DNA from: Euzebyaceae bacterium
Lineage (GTDB): Bacteria; Actinomycetota; Nitriliruptoria; Euzebyales; Egibacteraceae
Direction: 5' to 3'
NCBI GenBank assembly: GCA_013696915.1
Contig: JACCXR010000277.1
Location: 1 to 8,717 of the forward strand
DNA length: 8,717 nt
Under the pieces are notes generated by a model that was not told where the DNA came from, ran no database searches, and saw nothing but the letters and a program-made list of their open reading frames with translations. Below, in pieces: positions 5,266 to 8,717 of the stretch (positions are counted from its first letter, which is position 1; every line of letters starts with the position of its first letter). A program made the translations under genes and the position numbers.

Positions 5266-6567
5266 CTACCGTGCCCGCGCCCGGCGGGCGATCTCCTCGA
5301 CCGGCTCGGGACCGACCTTGTCCAGCTCGTCGGGGGCCAGCCGAGCCGCCAGCTCCTTCAGGAACAGCCCGACGTCGGTGACGATCCCGATGCTCTGCAC
5401 CGACCCGCGGTCGACGAGCTTCGTCACCGACGCCGGGTTGATGTCGACCGTCACGAGCGGCACGTGCGCCGGGAGCATGTTGCCCGTGGCGATCGAGTGC
5501 AGCAGCGTCGCCACCATCAGGGCGAACCCGACCTCGGGGATGCGGCGGCGCATCTCGCCCTGGGCGGCGATGACGTCGCGGATGACGCCGGGCAGCGGCC
5601 CGTCGTCGCGCACGCTGCCGGCGAGCACGTAGTCGACGCCGTGCTTCACCACGTGCCACATGATCCCGCCGGTCAGGGTGCCGTCGGCGACCGCCGCCTC
5701 GATCGACCCCGACCCGCGGATCCGGTTGATCGCGCGGACGTGGTGCTCGTGCCCGTGCTCGGTCGGGATGCCGTGCGACAGCGACACGCCGAGCGAGGTG
5801 CCGAACAGGTTGCCCTCGATGTCGTGCGTGGCGAGCGCGTTGCCGGCGAACAGGATGTCCATGTAGCCGGCGCGGATCAGCGCGCAGGTCGGCTGGACGC
5901 TCCCGGTGTGCACCAGCGCGGGACCGGCGACCCAGAGCACCTTCCTGCCGGCGGCCTTGCACTCCCGCATGCCCTCGGCGACCCGCTCGACGAGCAGCGC
6001 CTGCGGCTTCTCGGAGGAGATCACCGATGACATGAACTCGAAGCCGGAGTCCCCCGACGCCGACCGGGGGCGCTGGCGCGGCAGGACCTTGACGCCCCCG
6101 ACACCGCACACGAGCTGCATGCCGACGCAGACGTCGTCCATCGGGATCGTCCGCGCGCGGCCGGTCTGCTGGTCGTAGGCGATGCCGCAGTCCATCTCGG
6201 GATGGTCGACGTCGATCCAGCGGCCGGCGACGCGGATCCGCGTCGGGAGGTTGGTCGTGGAGTAGAAGCCGTCGGGGAAGACGCCGGCCGCCTCGACGGG
6301 GCGCAGGGTCGCGTCCTCGTCGGTCGCCGGGTTCGCGCCGTAGGACTGCAGCCGCTCCACGAGCGCGGTGAGCTCCGACGCCTCGCCGGTCTCGACCCGG
6401 ATCGCGACGTAGGAGGTGTCCTCCTTGCGCTTGCCGACGTCGAAGCGGCTGAGCTCGTAGTCGGCTCCCCGCTCCATGATCTCGTCGAGCACCTGGGTGA
6501 GCAGCCCCGAATCGAGCACGTGGCCGCGGAGCTCGACGATCTCGCTGCGGTCCTCTCCTGACTCCAT
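5266..6567 (-). CDS. TIGR00300-family (LOR/SDH domain) ornithine cyclodeaminase-like protein
   Basis: A 433-residue protein of the TIGR00300 / 'LOR/SDH bifunctional enzyme conserved domain' family. The archaeal-type ornithine cyclodeaminase and the C-terminal part of the cyanobacterial arginine dihydrolases ArgZ/AgrE belong here. These convert L-ornithine to L-proline and ammonia with NAD. Typical blocks are the N-terminal GHVLDSGLLTQVLDEI (15-30) and DYELSRFDVGKRKED (36-50), the middle GFYSTTNLPTRIRV (100-113) and HPEMDCGI (122-129), then KVLWVAGPALVHTGS (209-223), and the nucleotide-binding-like AGYMDILFAGNALATHDIE (233-251) with FGTSLG. It is unrelated to the mu-crystallin-type bacterial ornithine cyclodeaminase. 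There is no arginine dihydrolase domain at the N-terminus, so it matches the stand-alone archaeal form. ATG 6567 is chosen because the conserved region begins soon after and TAGCCT sits 8 nt upstream; in-frame extension to 6660 is unsupported. Activity on ornithine is inferred by family. Confidence 0.92.
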   Translation of the reverse strand: MESGEDRSEIVELRGHVLDSGLLTQVLDEIMERGADYELSRFDVGKRKEDTSYVAIRVETGEASELTALVERLQSYGANPATDEDATLRPVEAAGVFPDGFYSTTNLPTRIRVAGRWIDVDHPEMDCGIAYDQQTGRARTIPMDDVCVGMQLVCGVGGVKVLPRQRPRSASGDSGFEFMSSVISSEKPQALLVERVAEGMRECKAAGRKVLWVAGPALVHTGSVQPTCALIRAGYMDILFAGNALATHDIEGNLFGTSLGVSLSHGIPTEHGHEHHVRAINRIRGSGSIEAAVADGTLTGGIMWHVVKHGVDYVLAGSVRDDGPLPGVIRDVIAAQGEMRRRIPEVGFALMVATLLHSIATGNMLPAHVPLVTVDINPASVTKLVDRGSVQSIGIVTDVGLFLKELAARLAPDELDKVGPEPVEEIARRARAR

Positions 6568-6575
6568 CGCCGGGC

Positions 6576-6581
6576 AGGCTA
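6576..6581 (-). promoter_or_regulatory. -10-like hexamer TAGCCT, leaderless start of the cyclodeaminase-like gene
   Basis: On the minus strand GCTAGCCT is followed by 8 nt (GCCCGGCG fills the gap from 6575 to 6568) and then ATG. No Shine-Dalgarno is present. It faces the VOC gene promoter across a 113-bp divergent region. Confidence 0.4.
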
Positions 6582-6602
6582 GCGCCAGCGGCGGGTATCT
6601 CG

Positions 6603-6629
6603 CATTGCGGACGTCAACTGACCGCAATG
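6603..6629. promoter_or_regulatory. Inverted repeat CATTGCGG-N11-CCGCAATG, candidate operator
   Basis: Perfect 8-bp arms at 6603-6610 and 6622-6629 flank ACGTCAACTGA. The repeat lies between the divergent cyclodeaminase-like and VOC genes, covers the expected -35 region of the VOC promoter (-10 TAGCGT at 6635-6640), and lies upstream of the minus-strand promoter. Its position and symmetry suit a dimeric repressor or activator site. No regulator gene is in the window, and none can be named. Confidence 0.5.
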
Positions 6630-6634
6630 GCCGG

Positions 6635-6640
6635 TAGCGT
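6635..6640 (+). promoter_or_regulatory. -10-like hexamer TAGCGT upstream of the VOC gene
   Basis: TAGCGT in the context CCGGTAGCGTCCCGG is identical to the -10-like element of the baeRF-like gene. It gives a leader of about 34 nt with a purine-rich Shine-Dalgarno GAAGGGGGGG (6665-6674) before ATG 6681. Confidence 0.4.
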
Positions 6641-6680
6641 CCCGGACATCGACCGCCCATCCACGAAGGGGGGGCGCACC

Positions 6681-7052
6681 ATGGACTGGAAGCTCGAACT
6701 GATGATGATCCCCGTCTCGGACGTCGATCGCGCGAAGGCCTTCTACACGGAGAAGGCCGGCTTCACCGCAGATCACGACCACCAGGTCAGCGACGACCTC
6801 CGCTACGTGCAGCTGACGCCGCGCGGATCGACCTGCTCGATCGCGGTTGGGACCGGCATCGTGAGCACGCCGCCGGGCTCCGTTCAGGGCCTGCAGATGG
6901 TCGTCGCCGACATCGAGGCCGCGCACGCGCAGCTCGCCGAGCGGGGCGTCGAGGTCAGCGACGTCCAGGTGATGGACTGGGGCTCGTTCGTGTTCTTCAG
7001 CGACCCGGACGGCAACGGCTGGGCCGTGCAGCAGCTCCCCGCCCGCGAGTAG
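6681..7052 (+). CDS. VOC (glyoxalase/bleomycin-resistance-fold) family protein
   Basis: A 123-residue single-domain vicinal-oxygen-chelate protein built of two beta-alpha-beta-beta-beta modules. The first is KLELMMIPVSDVDRAKAFYT (3-22) with EKAGF, then DLRYVQLTPRGSTCSIAVG. The second is GLQMVVADIEAAHAQLAERG (71-90) ending in the family motif FFSDPDGNGWAVQQLP (105-120). In metal-dependent members the residue after the final strand motif is often Glu; here it is Gln (WAVQQ), as in a common actinobacterial subgroup, so metal use and reaction are uncertain. Enzymes of this fold act in methylglyoxal detoxification, aromatic-ring cleavage or drug binding; none can be assigned here. ATG 6681 is preferred over an upstream in-frame ATG at 6627 because a strong purine-rich Shine-Dalgarno precedes it and the fold begins directly. 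Confidence 0.92.
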   Translation: MDWKLELMMIPVSDVDRAKAFYTEKAGFTADHDHQVSDDLRYVQLTPRGSTCSIAVGTGIVSTPPGSVQGLQMVVADIEAAHAQLAERGVEVSDVQVMDWGSFVFFSDPDGNGWAVQQLPARE

Positions 7053-7060
7053 GGCCGCCC

Positions 7061-7094
7061 GCGGCCTGCGTCCGGCCGCAGCGGGACTCCCCGC
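7061..7094. terminator. Tandem G+C hairpins between convergent genes, candidate bidirectional terminator
   Basis: GCGGCC (7061-7066) pairs with GGCCGC (7074-7079) around a 7-nt loop. Immediately downstream GCGGG (7081-7085) pairs with CCCGC (7090-7094) around ACTC. They lie 8 nt after the VOC stop and between convergent genes, where a terminator is expected. There is no T-run on either strand, and random G+C hairpins are frequent in such DNA. Confidence 0.35.
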
Positions 7095-7143
7095 CGCAGA
7101 GCGGGCCGGGAGCGGACCCGGGGTGCCGGCTGGCAGCTGGCGG

Positions 7144-7566
7144 CTAACGGCGCTCGCGCCACGCCGTCAGGACGGCGATCGCGCCGACGTAGGTGACGAT
7201 GGCGACGCCGAGGGGCATGCCGGGCGCGGCGAGGGTGATGACGAGCAGCGGCACGAGCACCAGCGCGAGCAGCCCCATGTTGCGGAAGCGCTCCATCACC
7301 AGGGGCGGGGGGTCGCCCGGCTCGTCGTCGACCTCGGTCGCGTCCCCCGGTTCGTCCGCTGCCTCGGCGTGGATCTGCTCCATGTGCGCCGCCAGCACCG
7401 CGAACGCCTCCTCGCGACGGTCGGCGGGCACGATCACCTCGGTCTCGTGCGCCTGCTCGGCGGTCCAGGCCGGCACTCCGGCGCGGGCGAGCACGGCGAC
7501 GACGGCCCGCGCGAGCCCGGGGGAGAAGGCGACGAGCGGGACCGTGGCGGGACGGTCGGGGTGCAT
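7144..7566 (-). CDS. Small two-TM membrane protein with DUF2007-like N-terminal domain
   Basis: A 140-residue protein. Residues about 8-65 (TVPLVAFSPGLARAVVAVLA, RAGVPAWTAE, TEVIVPADRREEAFAVLAAH) show the beta-alpha-beta pattern 'helix - AGIPAW - strand - VPxxxxxxA' that resembles small DUF2007-type 'putative signal transducing' domains. This is a pattern-level match only. An acidic Pro-rich linker (70-88) follows, then two hydrophobic helices at about 97-113 and 117-135 with a short loop, and an Arg-rich end WRERR. Topology is probably cytoplasmic N- and C-termini. ATG 7566 is chosen because coding-like sequence starts there and AAGG lies 9 nt upstream; an in-frame ATG at 7644 would add a basic, low-complexity extension and overlaps the promoter region. 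It is divergent from plsC. No function is assigned. Confidence 0.75.
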   Translation of the reverse strand: MHPDRPATVPLVAFSPGLARAVVAVLARAGVPAWTAEQAHETEVIVPADRREEAFAVLAAHMEQIHAEAADEPGDATEVDDEPGDPPPLVMERFRNMGLLALVLVPLLVITLAAPGMPLGVAIVTYVGAIAVLTAWRERR

Positions 7567-7643
7567 TCTTGAACGCCTTGCTCTGCGGGAGCGCTGGGTC
7601 GCGCGGGATGCGCCGCCACCGGTGCGCGGCGTGGGTCGTGCCA

Positions 7644-7652
7644 TAGACTCTA
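7644..7652. promoter_or_regulatory. Overlapping divergent -10-like hexamers for plsC and the membrane protein
   Basis: TAGACT reads on the + strand at 7644-7649 (toward plsC). On the minus strand TAGAGT reads from 7652 to 7647 (toward the gene starting at 7566). The two overlap in the near-palindrome CATAGACTCTAG. The + transcript would have a leader of about 30 nt. If both are real, transcription in the two directions should be mutually exclusive. Confidence 0.35.
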
Positions 7653-7687
7653 GCCACTCACAGCTGACCGCAGGTGGTGGGAGGGCC

Positions 7688-8437
7688 GTGCCGAGAGAGC
7701 GCGCACCGCTGCTGTACCGGATGATCCACACCGCCCTCCCACCGGTCATCAGCGCCGTCTACCGACCCTGGACGGAGGGCCTCGAGCACATCCCCAAGCG
7801 CGGGCCGGCGATCCTCGCCTCCAATCACCTGTCGTTCCTCGACCACTTCTTCCTGCCCGCCTACGTCCAGCGCCCGATCTTCTTCCTCGGCAAGAGCGAC
7901 TACTTCTCGGGGTGGAAGCGCCACTTCTTCGAGGGGGTCGGGGTGATGCCCGTCGCCCGCCAGGGCGGCGACGCCGGCGAGGCGAGTCTGGTCAAGGGCC
8001 AGGAGATCCTCGACTCGGGGCGCCTGCTCGGCATCTACCCGGAGGGCACCCGGTCGCCCGACGGGCGGCTGTACCGCGGCAAGACCGGCCCGGTACGGCT
8101 GGCGCTGCGCACGGGCGCTCCGGTCCTCCCGGTCGCCATGATCGGCATGTTCGAGGTCCTCCCGCCCGGTGCGAAGCTGCCCAAGATCCGCCGGGTCGGC
8201 GTGCGGATCGGCCAGCCGCTCGACTTCTCGCGCTACCGCGGCCGTGACACCGACCGCTTCGTCCTGCGCAGCGCCACCGACGAGTTGATGTACGAGCTGA
8301 TGATCCTGTCGGGGCAGGAGTACGTCGATGAGTACGCCGCCAAGGTGAAGTCCGGCGAGGTGATGATCGGGTCCGGGGACCTCGAGGAGCTCGGCCAGAT
8401 CATCGACCGCGACGCCCTGCTCCGACGCGCGAGCTGA
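7688..8437 (+). CDS. plsC: 1-acyl-sn-glycerol-3-phosphate acyltransferase family protein (PlsC-like)
   Basis: A 249-residue membrane-associated acyltransferase of the PlsC/AGPAT family, which acylates lysophosphatidic acid to phosphatidic acid in phospholipid synthesis. All four family blocks are present: block I NHLSFLDHFF with catalytic His47 and Asp52 (HX4D), block II around GVMPVARQ (85-92), block III IYPEGTRSPDG (116-126) with EGTR contacting the substrate phosphate, and block IV APVLPVAMIG (144-153). A hydrophobic stretch near the N-terminus (about 14-25) may dip into the membrane. Length is typical of short actinobacterial homologues, several of which occur per genome, so acyl specificity and true substrate are uncertain. 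GTG 7688 is preceded by GGGAGGG with unusually short spacing; ATG 7721 is an alternative start. An apparent exported-protein gene begins 17 nt after the stop. Confidence 0.94.
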   Translation: MPRERAPLLYRMIHTALPPVISAVYRPWTEGLEHIPKRGPAILASNHLSFLDHFFLPAYVQRPIFFLGKSDYFSGWKRHFFEGVGVMPVARQGGDAGEASLVKGQEILDSGRLLGIYPEGTRSPDGRLYRGKTGPVRLALRTGAPVLPVAMIGMFEVLPPGAKLPKIRRVGVRIGQPLDFSRYRGRDTDRFVLRSATDELMYELMILSGQEYVDEYAAKVKSGEVMIGSGDLEELGQIIDRDALLRRAS

Positions 8438-8454
8438 CGGAGCCGGGCAGCCGG

Positions 8455-8717
8455 GTGCGGACGCGGACGCTGGGATTCGCGGCGGGGCTGCTCGCGGGCC
8501 TGCTCGGCGGGATCGGGCTCCAGGCCCCCGCGGCGTCCGCGCCCGCGCCGACGGCCGACACCGTCGTGGGGACCGTGGCGCCCCCGTCACAAACGGCGCC
8601 GGCGATGGCCGCGCGGTCGGCGACGGCGTCGACCGCGCCATGGTCCCCGACCGCGGCAGCGTCGCCCAACGGGGCGCCGTCCGCGGCCTGCTCGCCGGCG
8701 CCGCTGCCGCTTCGGGC
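8455..8717 (+). CDS. Probable exported Ala/Pro-rich protein, N-terminal part only
   Basis: An open frame from GTG 8455 runs off the window without a stop (87 complete codons). Its start is a classical signal peptide: basic RTRT, a hydrophobic core GFAAGLLAGLLGGIGL (residues 7-22), and an APAASA-type cleavage region ending near residue 29. The remainder is low-complexity Ala/Pro/Ser/Thr, typical of actinobacterial wall-spanning or linker regions. No domain is recognisable in the visible part. GGAG at 8439-8442 is a distant possible ribosome-binding site (12-nt spacer). It begins 17 nt after plsC and may be co-transcribed. The downstream reading frame is less certain because the G+C-rich sequence is open in more than one frame. 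Confidence 0.5.
   Translation, partial: MRTRTLGFAAGLLAGLLGGIGLQAPAASAPAPTADTVVGTVAPPSQTAPAMAARSATASTAPWSPTAAASPNGAPSAACSPAPLPLR

Noticed and set aside
5266..6109. Minus-strand open frame (running from 6109 down through the Uma2 gene) overlapping the cyclodeaminase-like gene in another frame
   Set aside because: Its N-terminal part is an Arg/Ala-rich out-of-frame reading of the cyclodeaminase-like gene. Only the portion from ATG 5179 encodes a recognisable protein (Uma2).
7658..8641. 327-codon minus-strand open frame across plsC
   Set aside because: It is an antisense shadow of plsC, which has all four acyltransferase blocks. The minus product has no recognisable domain.
1..8717. CRISPR array, insertion sequence or prophage genes
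   Set aside because: No regularly spaced direct repeats, transposase or integrase motifs, or phage structural proteins were found on either strand.

Overview
The window is very G+C-rich DNA with dense coding, strong G/C bias at third codon positions, and several GTG or leaderless starts. Gene content fits a high-GC actinobacterium (Actinomycetota). I cannot fix the genus from sequence alone. It reads as ordinary chromosomal housekeeping and accessory metabolism: there is no rRNA, no convincing tRNA, no CRISPR array, no transposase and no phage gene.

Layout, left to right. (1) 1-979, minus strand: a nearly complete stand-alone LigD-type polymerase/primase domain, cut by the window edge. It is divergent, across only 43 bp, from a small CPIC-motif protein (1023-1271, +). 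(2) 1342-3479, +: an archaeo-eukaryotic release-factor-like (baeRF/Vms1-like) protein followed after 56 bp by a ROK-family glucokinase. (3) 3543-3938, +: a small PLDc_N-type membrane protein. (4) 3939-4171: a non-coding gap with a perfect 16-bp inverted repeat (8-nt loop) that is less G+C-rich than its surroundings, then a small antibiotic-biosynthesis-monooxygenase (ABM) family gene (4172-4486, +). (5) 4559-6567, minus: a TIGR00300/LOR-SDH-domain ornithine cyclodeaminase-like enzyme and, downstream of it, a Uma2-family nuclease-like protein. (6) 6681-7052, +: a VOC/glyoxalase-fold protein, divergent from the cyclodeaminase-like gene, with an inverted repeat in the shared promoter region. (7) 7144-7566, minus: a small two-helix membrane protein, divergent from plsC. 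(8) 7688-8437, +: a PlsC-type acyltransferase, followed by the start of a probable exported Ala/Pro-rich protein that runs off the right edge.

The genes do not form one obvious pathway. The tightest same-strand pairs are baeRF-like/glucokinase, cyclodeaminase-like/Uma2 and plsC/exported protein. A recurring regulatory theme is a TAnnnT -10-like hexamer (TAGACT, TAGCGT, TACGCT, TAGGGT, TATCGT, TAGCCT) just ahead of most genes. On the minus strand it often lies 6-9 nt from the start codon with no Shine-Dalgarno, which suggests leaderless transcripts. I found no clear candidate for a wholly new system. The strongest unexplained signal is the inverted repeat at 4003-4046.
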